From contig CM082578.2 in the NCBI GenBank assembly GCA_040954595.2, positions 15,004,001 through 15,068,000 on the forward strand: DNA of 64,000 nt, written 5' to 3'. The translations under genes were made by a program, and so were the position numbers. This DNA is from Balanoglossus misakiensis (Eukaryota > Hemichordata). The notes beneath the pieces are model-generated. The model searched no databases. It worked only from the letters and a program-made list of their open reading frames with translations, and was not told where the DNA came from. Shown in pieces: positions 55,169-64,000 of the stretch. Every line of letters begins with the position of its first letter. The stretch's first letter is position 1.

Positions 55169-55206
55169 TATTTCCTAGTTCAAGCGGCAGAGGGCGAACT
55201 TTCAAA

Positions 55207-55352
55207 ATGGAGGTGAGTATCAACACAACAAGACCAAACTCTGCGTCAGTAAAATGTAGTCGCATTTTCATGAAAGCTAATTACACCTACATTATTTTGT
55301 ACATTTGTAGGCCAAGACAGTAAGAACAGATATACCATGCACCATCCTATAG
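55207..55352 (+). other. uORF spliced across the ZCRB1 5' UTR intron
   Basis: ATG at 55207 in the first UTR exon; splicing 55212 to 55311 gives a 15-codon reading frame that ends at TAG 55350-55352, upstream of the main ATG at 55390. Confidence 0.4.
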
Positions 55353-55389
55353 CTATGTAACAACAGAAAGTTCCTAAGATATTGTCATT

Positions 55390-57176
55390 ATGAGTGGAGG
55401 TCTTGCACCGAGTAAAAGTACCATTTACGTGTCAAATCTTCCCTTTTCACTGACAAATAATGACTTACACAAGGTGAGTGTCATGACTGTATAAGTGACA
55501 ATTGTCTAAAATCCCTCTCTTGAAGATCATGGGATGGTGGGGCTAAAGCTCCATGTTATGGAATGTGTCAGTTCTCTCTATATGACAATTGAAGTATGGA
55601 ATATGACCTGCTACATTTATATATATAATTTTAGCGTATTATAATTTGTGTTTCAGATATTTGAAAAGTATGGGAAAGTTGTCAAGTAAGTAGACACCAC
55701 ATCATTGTTTATGCTGAAGTTAGGAACATAATTAAAATGAGCTGGTAACACGTTGAACCTACCAGTACATTGTACATGCATGTTAACTGCCTGCATTGAA
55801 CTATTGTGGGTGCAATGGATTCTGGGAAAGTAATATGAGCAGTTTTGGTGATTGAAGCCCTCTACCTAAAACTTGGCTAGAAACTCTGTGTGTAAGTATG
55901 ATTATTAAAGTTATCCTACCACATTATTTGCAGGGTGACAATAATGAAAGACAAGCAAACACGGCGAAGTAGAGGTGTGGCATTCGTATTGTATTTGAAG
56001 AGAGAAGAGGCATATAAAGCAATTAAAGCATTGAATAATAAAGAGGTAAAATAGATCATTCATATATGACATATAATTTCATCAACCATTGTAATTTGCA
56101 TGTGCAAATTCCATTAAGATGTCTCTACCTAGTATATATTTATAGAATAAATTTACCTTGTCATTTGTATTATTTCAGCTATTTGGAAGACGACTAACTT
56201 GTAAAGTTGCAGCAGACAATGGAAGGGCATCAGATTTTATCAAACGAAAAGATTATCCAGACAAGTCTCGTTGTTATGAATGTGGGGTAAGGCTATGGTA
56301 ATCTTTTGTTTGGAGAAAACCAACTTCATATTTTATTGTAGTTTGGTGACACTTTCCTAAAATTTTAATTTTGTTTTCTATGAAGCAATTTTTAGCAACA
56401 CACAGAGGTGGGTTGTTTTCTGTCATACGTTTAGACCAGAAACGTAACAATCACCACAAGTTCTGTAAGAATTCATTTCACTTTCTTCTTGATCCTTGTT
56501 ATTCAGGAGTTTGGTCATCTAAGTTACAATTGTCCAAACAATGCACTTGGAGACAGAGAGCAACCAAAGAAAAAGAAGAAAAAAGAAAAGAAAAACAAAG
56601 AAGAGTCACACAGGTTTGTTTCGAATTACTTCTTAGTCCAGCTGTACAATAAAACCTCTCTGCTGTCTGACATGATTTTAGATGAACTGAACTCTTACTC
56701 TGCAAACTATATTTCAGTTAATAACATGAGTTTGCAAGACCAAATACTGAGAGGAAACATAAAGTGTTAATGTTTTTGTTATTACTTTTTTTTCTTGTTT
56801 TATCAGCTACCAAGTGGATGAAGAAGAGGAAGTTGATGATGATGATGATGACTCGATAGGTGAAGACCCAGCTTTAGAAAGTCTTAGTGCAGCTATTAAA
56901 TACCAGGTAAGTGAGTAAGCTCTTGTGATGTAATCCACAAAAAATAATCTGCTGGCTATACCAAAAATATCTCCCCCAGTACAAAAGACAACTATTTTCT
57001 GTGTATATACATTCCTGCAGAGAGAAAAAATGGAAGAGGAAGAGTACAGATATCGTGTTGCAACGGGTAACTATGACGATGAAGGGCCATCAACAAGCAC
57101 CACAGACAAAAAGATAAAGATTAAGAAAGACACTTATTTCAGTGATGAAGAAGAAGTAAATGATGCAGAAGTGTGA
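55390..57176 (+). CDS. ZCRB1: Zinc finger CCHC and RRM protein 1 (U11/U12 snRNP 31K)
   Basis: Seven coding exons: 55390-55473, 55657-55685, 55934-56045, 56179-56286, 56507-56613, 56807-56906, 57021-57176. Total 696 nt, 231 aa. The N-terminus [20 protein letters not shown] matches the vertebrate protein at nearly every position. RRM about 10-88 with RNP2 IYVSNL (12-17) and RNP1 RGVAFVLY (51-58). Zinc knuckle C107-X2-C110-X4-H115-X4-C120. Then a Lys-rich stretch, an Asp/Glu-rich stretch and the terminal motif TYFSDEEE. In known members it is an integral protein of the U11/U12 di-snRNP, recognising minor introns in the nucleus. Head-to-head with BICD. Confidence 0.98.
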
Positions 57177-57314
57177 AATTTGGTCTGCAGCAGCTGTATT
57201 TTTTTTTATTGTTCTCTGTGGTGAATATTCTGTTTACATTTATACATGTGTATTTCATGGTGTCCAGAAAGTGTTATTGCAGTACATGGTGTACTTTGTT
57301 TTTCCCTTTTCAGA

Positions 57315-57320
57315 AATAAA
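57315..57320 (+). terminator. Poly(A) signal of ZCRB1
   Basis: AATAAA 139 nt after the stop codon. Confidence 0.75.
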
Positions 57321-57614
57321 ATGATATATCAAAATAACCTTTCTCGTGAAACCTGTTGAAATGACTGTAATCTGAAAATGTGGATTAGCATTATTTGTGC
57401 CTATTCAGGGCCAAAGTTGGCAGCAGAAAGAAAAGGGCCAACAAAATGATTGTTATCGTACCCTCTATCTTTTGAACACGTTTTCAACCCTGGGGAAATC
57501 ACCAGGGTTGTGGCCTAGGTCGTGCGCCACCATGCGGCGACCCGTGAGGCCAAATATTCACGGATTTTCTACTCGAATGTGATTCCACTGCTGACCTGAC
57601 CTGTGACTGACAAA

Positions 57615-57656
57615 ATGGCGTGCACGTGTGGTTTCGCAATTACCGGTGGCGTATAG
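57615..57656 (+). other. uORF in the 5' UTR of TRMT10C
   Basis: ATGGCG start in good context (acaaaATGG), 13 codons, TAG. It lies in a CpG-containing block before a UTR donor (GTAAGA) at 57688. Confidence 0.4.
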
Positions 57657-57791
57657 AAGAAAACGTGTTGGTAGGTTCCCCTCCTGGGTAAGATTCCTGA
57701 CTGAAGGCCTTAGTCCTGTCTGTCAGTCAGTCCGTTTAATCTAAGCCATTTGGACACCACAACCTCTAACACGATCTGTACTTCGTTAGGT

Positions 57792-57812
57792 GGGGGGGGG
57801 GGGGGGGGGGGG
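57792..57812 (+). repeat. Poly-G tract (21)
   Basis: Twenty-one uninterrupted G residues inside the inferred TRMT10C 5' UTR intron (57688-57903). This is the longest homopolymer G run in the window. Confidence 0.9.
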
Positions 57813-57930
57813 TTACAATGTGTACGAGCACATGTGCTGCAGTCAAAGTCTTCACCAGTGTCACACATGTTTAAGTAATAATGTTAATGATTTTCCATTT
57901 CAGGTAGTTATAGCACCAGCCAAAACCACA

Positions 57931-59517
57931 ATGCTGAGAGGCAGTTCCATTGTTGCCATCAGAAGGCTACAGACGTCAATATTAGCACGTCACCGGAAGA
58001 AAATCAAGCCATCATCTGAAGTGTTGCAGACATTACCAGATATCTATGATATTTATGACAGCAGCCATGTAATACACAAACCTGGCAATGTTTTCAAGTA
58101 CAGCTACCTGTCAAAGCCAGTTACAACTGTGTCACATATGCAGAGGCGTGGCCTCTGTGTTCAGAAACCAGGGTTTGACCTACCCAATGACGATCTCCTG
58201 GATGACACAGTTGCAAGAGGAGTCACAGGAGATCCTGAGCAGTCAGCAAGTGAAGCTAGCAATAAGGAGAAAAACTTGCAAGATGCAAGGCAGCTTGTCG
58301 ATATGTGGCGCAAGTCGGGAAAGTTTGTGCCCGAGGAGATGACTGAAATGGAGCTGGCGGAATTCTACAAACTTGACACTAAAAGCAGTCGCAAGAAATA
58401 CTTGAAATTCCTGGCACGTCGAGAAATCATAAGGAGGACGGAGAAAATGAACAGGTTGCGTAAAGCGGAGGAGAGGGCGAAGTTGCAGAGTGATGATAAT
58501 TATGGCAAGTTTGAAAAAAACACCATTCTCCTGTTCATGCGCAACACCACCATGGCCCAAAGTGGTATGTGGAACATGGCCCGTGGCATGAAATTTGGAC
58601 CGAAACTTGTGATTGATCACAGCTATGAAAGCGAGATGAACAGGAGGGAAATTATAGCACTTGGCAAACAACTGACGGAAGTTCTTGGTGCCATGAAAAC
58701 TGCGTGGGAACCGTTTCATATGTACTGGACAAATGTCGAAGCTGGTGGAAAGATGGAGGCTGAAATGCGGCGGGTGTTTGGGGATTACTTGGACCGAATG
58801 CTCATCGACATCACAGAAGAATCCTTCTTAGATATTTTCCCGAGAGAGCAGCTTGTGTATTTGAGCGCCGACTCTCCCAATGAGCTGACGCACTACGACT
58901 CAGACAAGGTGTACATAATCGGCGGAATGGTGGACCTGTCAATCAAGCCACGACTGTCACTTGCCAAGGCAAAGCGGTACAACATTGCGAGCGCCCGTCT
59001 GCCTCTGGATCACTACATGAAGTGGGGCCCGGGAGGTGGCAAGAACTTGACCGTTGATCAGATGGTGAGAATAATGTTGGAGATGAAGACATCCGGGGAC
59101 TGGCAGCAAGCGCTGAAGCACGTACCAATAAGGAAAATTGAAGGCATGTATGAACAGACATCCGCTGCTGGCTCAGATCGCAAACCGTGGTGCGGTACAT
59201 CACCTGGGTCGGAAGGGCAATCTCAGCAGTCCCTTACCGGCAAATTTTCTTTCAGTCGAGCTTCGGGTACAGAGAAGGGGAACAAGAGAGGTAAAAAGAC
59301 TGAACAGGACCAACATGGTCTGTGGTATGGAAGGACTCCATACCCTGAAGAAGAACCCTACTTCACAGCTAGAAGAAAGGGTTTGACTGAGAACAACACA
59401 ATACCACCAAACTTTGCAGAAAAATATTCTAAAATAGTTGAGAGGAATAAAAAGCAACCTAGTTATAAACAAAGAAGACAGATAGACAAAAACTACCTCA
59501 AAGATTTGTATGAGTAA
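57931..59517 (+). CDS. TRMT10C: tRNA methyltransferase 10C, mitochondrial RNase P protein 1
   Basis: Intronless coding region of 528 aa. The ATG at 57931 is chosen because a TTTCAG acceptor at 57903 separates it from the 5' UTR exon (donor at 57688), and because it begins a typical mitochondrial presequence: MLRGSSIVAIRRLQTSILAR, basic with no acidic residue. The middle is helical (about 100-195). The SPOUT methyltransferase domain follows, about 200-402, with WNMARG, LVIDHSYES, LVYLSADSPNEL, VYIIGGMVD (327-335), the ARLPLD loop, KNLTVDQMV and VPIRK (398-402). Known family role: N1-methylation of purine 9 in mitochondrial tRNAs and, with SDR5C1 and PRORP, tRNA 5' processing in the matrix. Residues 403-528 form an extra basic tail absent from the shorter human protein (about 400 aa). 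Confidence 0.93.
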   Translation: MLRGSSIVAIRRLQTSILARHRKKIKPSSEVLQTLPDIYDIYDSSHVIHKPGNVFKYSYLSKPVTTVSHMQRRGLCVQKPGFDLPNDDLLDDTVARGVTGDPEQSASEASNKEKNLQDARQLVDMWRKSGKFVPEEMTEMELAEFYKLDTKSSRKKYLKFLARREIIRRTEKMNRLRKAEERAKLQSDDNYGKFEKNTILLFMRNTTMAQSGMWNMARGMKFGPKLVIDHSYESEMNRREIIALGKQLTEVLGAMKTAWEPFHMYWTNVEAGGKMEAEMRRVFGDYLDRMLIDITEESFLDIFPREQLVYLSADSPNELTHYDSDKVYIIGGMVDLSIKPRLSLAKAKRYNIASARLPLDHYMKWGPGGGKNLTVDQMVRIMLEMKTSGDWQQALKHVPIRKIEGMYEQTSAAGSDRKPWCGTSPGSEGQSQQSLTGKFSFSRASGTEKGNKRGKKTEQDQHGLWYGRTPYPEEEPYFTARRKGLTENNTIPPNFAEKYSKIVERNKKQPSYKQRRQIDKNYLKDLYE

Positions 59518-60526
59518 AACTAAAAAGTCAGTAATCGATGCAAAGAAATTATTATATCTGATCACTTCAAGACAGCCATAATCTGTCAAGATAATTGGAA
59601 CTATTGAGATAATAGACCCCACTCTTTTAGGTGCATAGTGCCCAGTGATGACAGTTTGGTATTGTAAAATACCACTGTAGTTTTTGCCAGATGTAATGCC
59701 ATTGCGAGTTTGACTGAGTTTGTAGCCAAATCAGTTTTTTTTCAAAAGTTGGCCATTGTTATGGAATAAAGAGAAATTATCAAAAGTACATTATTTTGTA
59801 CAAATGCTTCTTTCAGTATTCACATTTTTACATCTTTAACATACATGCCATGACAGTTTTACATACTATAATGAATGGTAAACAAAACACCATGAAAACT
59901 GTTACATATTGCAATTTTTGTTTATTGACTGCTGAATACTTTAGTGCTAATGTGATTGTTATAAAAATGAACACAGTGTAATCTATTGTCCTACTGGTAT
60001 GGTATAAAATGTCTGGCTATGGCTTTGCTGCCTTCCAACTCTGGTGAAACAATAGGACGAATCTTTTTCTGAGTTTAAATTCTCGACGCTAACTGATAAC
60101 CTTGTATATACTAATTGGAACCTATGTGGGCAAAGTGTACTTGTCCAGAGATGAAAGTGGTGACATTCAAAGAGAGAGAGCGAGATCACTGGCTGACCAG
60201 CAGCAAATTAACCTATCTGGTCATAAAACAATTTTTGTACATACAATATATCTGGCAAATGCACCTGTCACCCACCAAATATGCTTAACCAAACATGACT
60301 AACTCTGCATCTTCACCTGCCAAAGTATCTTCTCGGGCAGCTGCGTGCTCCCGGAAATAGTCGAGCTGACGACCCTTGCGAGTGGACAGTATGCTAACTG
60401 ACTGAATAGACCAGTTTTCGAATGCGTTTTCTCAATTATTTTTTTCAAATACATGATTATGTAGATGTAAAACTATATTAAGATTCATACTATGATACAT
60501 GTACTGTGTGACAGCTAGGGCTGTTT
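59518..60526. other. Convergent 3' region of TRMT10C and the flavin reductase-like gene
   Basis: No coding exon is seen. Plus-strand AATAAA at 59765-59770 and minus-strand AATAAA at 59931-59936 suggest two tail-to-tail 3' UTRs. Confidence 0.5.
59765..59770 (+). terminator. Poly(A) signal of TRMT10C
   Basis: AATAAA 248 nt after the stop codon. Confidence 0.6.
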
Positions 60527-62282
60527 TTACCAATGTTTACTACTCCACACTTTATCATCACGAAGATCAAACATGATGTCTGCATTTCCATAGTTCATGG
60601 CACTCAGCCTTGAAATGGACTCCAATGTTTGAGGTACAACTCTTCCATCTTTCCAGCAACTTTCAGAAACGTGCACAGCGAGAACCTGAAACAAAAGCAT
60701 TTGGCACGGAAATCAGCCATTGTGTAATAATTGTTATATCACCGATTTTTCACTACTAGTATATCTGTATTGTACTCTACATTTTCCTCTATTGAGAAAC
60801 ACAATGGATCAACAACAGAAAACAGCATAACTCACTCATCATATTTCAACTTGCCTTCCCGACTACAATTGTTGAGCCACCATATTTAGGTGCCCCAATA
60901 TCCATACTCTTGTAAAGCGAACATTCCAGGGAGAGAGGTGATTCCTTAACTAACGGAGCAATTCCATGTTTACTGGGAATAGCAGTAAATCCAACTTCTT
61001 CAAATTCATCGACATCAGAGGGATATTCAGTAGCAGCTGTGGGAATAAGTCATCAGTGGATACCAGATTGGTTATTCTTTTTCAAAATGTCTATATGGAA
61101 AGTTAATTAGCAGTAAAGTTGGCTATATAAGTACTATTCCTTTGTAACTAAGTTGTGAGATTACAATGAAATGAATTTATACCAATGAAAAGAAATAGGA
61201 CTAGTAACTGCTATGAATATCTTTACATTAACACAATCAATTGCATGTCTTAAGTGTGACCCATCAAGTGAGACAGGTATTAAATTTTAAAACACAGAAG
61301 CAGCTATAAAGCTTCCTGGCTCAACATGATAATTTGTATTGTTGCATCCTAACTGAGTGAATTAGATTTTTAAAACAGAGGGAATCATTAAAGTTACTAT
61401 TATAAAAAAATTTCCTAATGCAATGCGATGAATAAAATTATTAGCTGTCTTGACCGGTAAGTTGCAACTCATGACCTTATACATGACCTCTCTACATGAA
61501 GAATTTAAAATCACAGTTGTTTAATTTGATACCTTGGTAGCCTTTGTCAAATATTGGTCGGACAATGTGGTTGACAACAAAGTGACCAGTGTCCAAAATA
61601 TTCACCAGAGTGTCCTTAGCAGCGTCATCACTTTTCCTGAATTATAATTGTAAAAAGTGAATATAAGGATAAATGGGGATCGCCTTGTTGATTTTGAATT
61701 TTCAATACCTACAGCTATCTGGTAAAATACACATCATACGCAAACTGCATGATGTTAAACAAACATATACAACTAGTTTGATTTTGAAAGTAGGAGTTTA
61801 CCATATGTTTCTCGCGTAAAGTAATGTTTATTTCAAAGTGATAAACAATTATCACATTCAGTCACTTTTTATATTTGCATAATGACAGAAACAATACTCA
61901 TGATTCTGCTAAGGTATAGAAATTATCTTTACCTTGTGATAGAGAAAGCTAGCGTCGGAGGTTCACTTGTCACTGGCATGAAGAAGCTAAACATGGCCAA
62001 GTTGTTCACTTTCCCATCCGCCGAACACGTACTGACAAAGGCGATGGGTCGAGGCACTATCGCTGCACACAATAAATCGTACACTTCGACTTTGTCCATT
62101 GTTGATGCATTGAACTGCAACTTTGTGCTACTGTAAGGCAGTTGTGATGCCAGTCTGTTATCAAGCTTCTCTGACTTGTCGTCATGGTAATGCAATGTTG
62201 AAGCTTTACTGAAAACCCAGCTTTGTGCTTGTATTCTGTAAATCCTAGAATATATACTGTCAGAGAGTTTAACAATCTTCAT
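60527..62282 (-). CDS. Flavin reductase-like (FMN-binding split-barrel) domain protein
   Basis: Four exons: 62282-61933, 61636-61533, 61036-60855, 60685-60527. Total 795 nt, 264 aa. Residues 62-116 carry the family signature: YDLL, then PRPIAFVST (77-85), DGKVNNLAMFSFF, SEPPTLAFS. Exon 2 continues with AAKDTLVNIL and FVVN. The last exon has GKVLAVHVSES and RLSAMNY, the usual end of the domain. The fold binds FMN, and relatives reduce or transfer flavin using NAD(P)H, but the physiological substrate is unknown. The first about 60 residues precede the domain and contain many basic residues, possibly an organellar presequence; a second Met at 62 could be an alternative start. The third intron (60854-60686) has a GC donor (AAG|GCAAGT); using any nearby GT breaks the frame. 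Most relatives known to me are bacterial or fungal. Confidence 0.87.
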
Positions 62283-63324
62283 ATGTTGTCAGTGTATATC
62301 CTGTTCTATGTTTGGCATAAAGACTAGGTTGAAATTATCCATGCAAGTCTCCATTATACCACATATACTATAGAAGAAAGGGATTAACTGTCAACTTTAT
62401 CAACTTAATTCGTGGATGGGGTACACAGATTAATGGGAAATTCACGGATAGATTGTGTTCTGGTTCTGGATTCAGCAACTACATGTATAAGACAGCAAGT
62501 AATGTTTTATAGTGAAAACATCTACATGTATTACTTCTATTGCCCCCTCCCCCAACCATGTATTGTATCTCCGTGTGTGTGTTTTACACGTACAATACGT
62601 ACCTCTGTAGCCCGTGGAAACCAAACCGCCTGACTGTCGCACTCAAAAGGAAAACAGCCATTGCACTTCACCAATGTCAATTAACATTCACCTTGAAATG
62701 GACACAAATGCCGCTTATATAACTTCGTGGATATATTAACATTTCAGCTGGCCAGGGCGTGACCAAGATCAATATCTCCCGTGTTTTTTCCTGAACGTTT
62801 TTGTGTTAGACTGAATTTCTGTGAATTTTACCTTATCCACACGACGGGCGTGGTCGATGATCCTTTGAACCCTTGTCTTTGACTGCTTTTTCCCCCAGGG
62901 AAACATTGAATATGTGTGAATGACCTGCATTGCTGAGTTCACAGCTTAGCATACATGTATTTTGCCATTAGCACACACTGGCTACCCAAGGTCCTTGTCA
63001 CATAGTTGATATTTAATGTGTGAATTGTCTTTATGACTTGCCCATTCAGTGTGTCAGGGGGGGGGGGGGGGGCATTGCTCATCGTCCCGGGTAAGGGAAG
63101 AACCAATTGTTGTGAGGGGAGGGGGTATAAAGATTGAGAATGTGGCAGAATTTTTACCCAGGGTCTTTTCCAACCCATCAAAATTGCACCTTTCTTGCTG
63201 AGCTTCTCTTTCATCACACATATGGCTTACAGTTATACTTTGATAAATATCATTCATACAATGTCAAATTTCCAAGTGTGGCATGAAAAATATGACAAGT
63301 CTGAAATTAATAAACACGTTCCAT
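62283..63324. other. Upstream region of the flavin reductase-like gene
   Basis: It contains the presumed promoter and a G16 tract at 63057-63072. Open frames are short and unrecognised. Confidence 0.4.
63057..63072 (+). repeat. Poly-G tract (16)
   Basis: Sixteen uninterrupted G residues. Confidence 0.9.
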
Positions 63325-63733
63325 TTTATTGTGTGCTTATGTTGCACTGCAAATATCTATATAACTGACATAAATACTTCTTTCACATTTTAAACTGTCA
63401 ATAAATGAAAAAGTCTACCAGAAAAAAAAAAATTATTGCAAAATATTAAACAACACATCTGAAAAGTCTTTTTGGAGTAAACCAGAAGTTTACATGTTCT
63501 TTTTTATGAAACAGTGGCCTTCAATGGTATAATACAATTGTTCATCTTCATTCGACAAGTATCTGTTATAGTTGATTTACAAGTTGTACACAGAAATTTC
63601 GTCGCCAGCTTGTTCTTTCACCTCTGGATCATTCATGGTGTGAGTGGATGACAAGGAACATATTTGCGGTTTTCAAAGATCTGTCCGGCAATCTTCTGTT
63701 TCAACAGGTCACCATTAAATTTCTCACCTGTCG
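63325..63733 (-). CDS. Possible terminal exon of a gene entering from the right
   Basis: On the minus strand a pyrimidine-rich stretch and GACAG acceptor precede an open frame of about 31 codons (EKFNGDLLKQKIAGQIFENR, then KYVPCHPLTP, stop at 63635-63637). A 3' UTR-like stretch follows to AATAAA at 63325-63330. The peptide is protein-like but I do not recognise the family. The same CAG|GTGAGA also resembles a donor, so the call is uncertain. Confidence 0.3.
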
Positions 63734-64000
63734 ACACAAGAGACAAGTGTTACACATCTTGCTATGTCCCTTTGTGGGTATACATTCATTTCCCTTCCTT
63801 TCATGGAATTCTTTCCCCTTCTATCACATTAATAAGTGGGGTGTTGTAATAAGTGGCTTGATATCTCTTGGGGTAATCATGCTCCCCACCCCAGCCAATG
63901 TAAAATCATTGTAGTGATGAAGCACAATATTATTGGGCAAGAAACGGACACCAAAAATGGAAATCAAATTGATACCTATTCCTATGTCATGGAAAGTGGC

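Larger units (their letters stand above)
55055..55389. promoter_or_regulatory. Divergent promoter shared by BICD and ZCRB1
   Basis: The two start codons, on opposite strands, are only 335 bp apart. A perfect palindromic CRE (TGACGTCA) lies at 55161-55168, near the middle, with ETS-like TTTCC just beside it. A short ZCRB1 5' UTR exon ends at 55212 (GTGAGT donor) and the next begins at 55311. Promoter assignment is inferred from the head-to-head layout. Confidence 0.7.

Noticed and set aside
58243-58719. 158-aa minus-strand frame within TRMT10C
   Set aside because: Antisense shadow of the SPOUT coding region.

Overview
This is a stretch of animal nuclear DNA. It is AT-rich, has many GT-AG introns, and its genes match well-known metazoan families. 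NAA10, BICD, ZCRB1 and TRMT10C are all close to the vertebrate proteins, while the CUB/LDLa/EGF receptors look lineage-specific. The mix, together with dense TACATGTA and TAGGCCTA palindromes and long poly-G tracts, suggests a marine invertebrate, most likely a non-vertebrate deuterostome (hemichordate, lancelet or echinoderm). The species cannot be fixed from the sequence alone. I see no prokaryotic features.

Layout. (1) 1-12.7 kb, minus strand: two tandem paralogous genes for single-pass receptors with the order signal peptide, CUB, CUB, LDL-receptor class A, EGF repeats (4 in the first, 3 in the second), transmembrane helix, cytoplasmic tail. Almost every intron is phase 1. (2) 14.6-16.6 kb, minus: an NXPE-like type II membrane protein with a PC-esterase-type GDS motif. 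(3) 17.4-18.2 kb: a 783-bp MITE-like element with nearly perfect 43-bp terminal inverted repeats and a TAA duplication. (4) 20.2-30.3 kb, plus: a complete 17-exon M1 aminopeptidase N-type ectoenzyme (1035 aa) with a GGLEN exopeptidase motif and a polybasic C-terminal tail. (5) 31.8-37.8 kb, plus: a two-EF-hand protein (743 aa) resembling EFCAB12. (6) 39.2-40.8 kb, minus: NAA10, the catalytic subunit of the NatA N-terminal acetyltransferase, convergent with the EF-hand gene. (7) 41-47.5 kb: a long AT-rich stretch without recognisable coding. (8) 47.6-55.05 kb, minus: bicaudal D dynein adaptor. (9) 55.2-57.3 kb, plus: ZCRB1 (U11/U12-31K), sharing a divergent promoter with BICD. (10) 57.6-59.8 kb, plus: TRMT10C/MRPP1, a mitochondrial RNase P subunit. 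(11) 60.5-62.3 kb, minus: a flavin reductase-like (FMN-binding split-barrel) protein. (12) 63.3-63.7 kb, minus: a possible terminal exon of a gene that continues beyond the window.

The right half is mostly housekeeping genes (protein acetylation, dynein transport, minor spliceosome, mitochondrial tRNA processing) with no evident shared pathway. The left half holds surface or secretory-pathway proteins. The tandem CUB/LDLa/EGF receptors, whose tails carry different candidate signalling motifs (ITIM-like in one, two PPxY in the other), are the most likely place for something undescribed. Exon borders were derived by hand from splice consensus and phase. For every multi-exon gene listed, the summed coding length is divisible by three.
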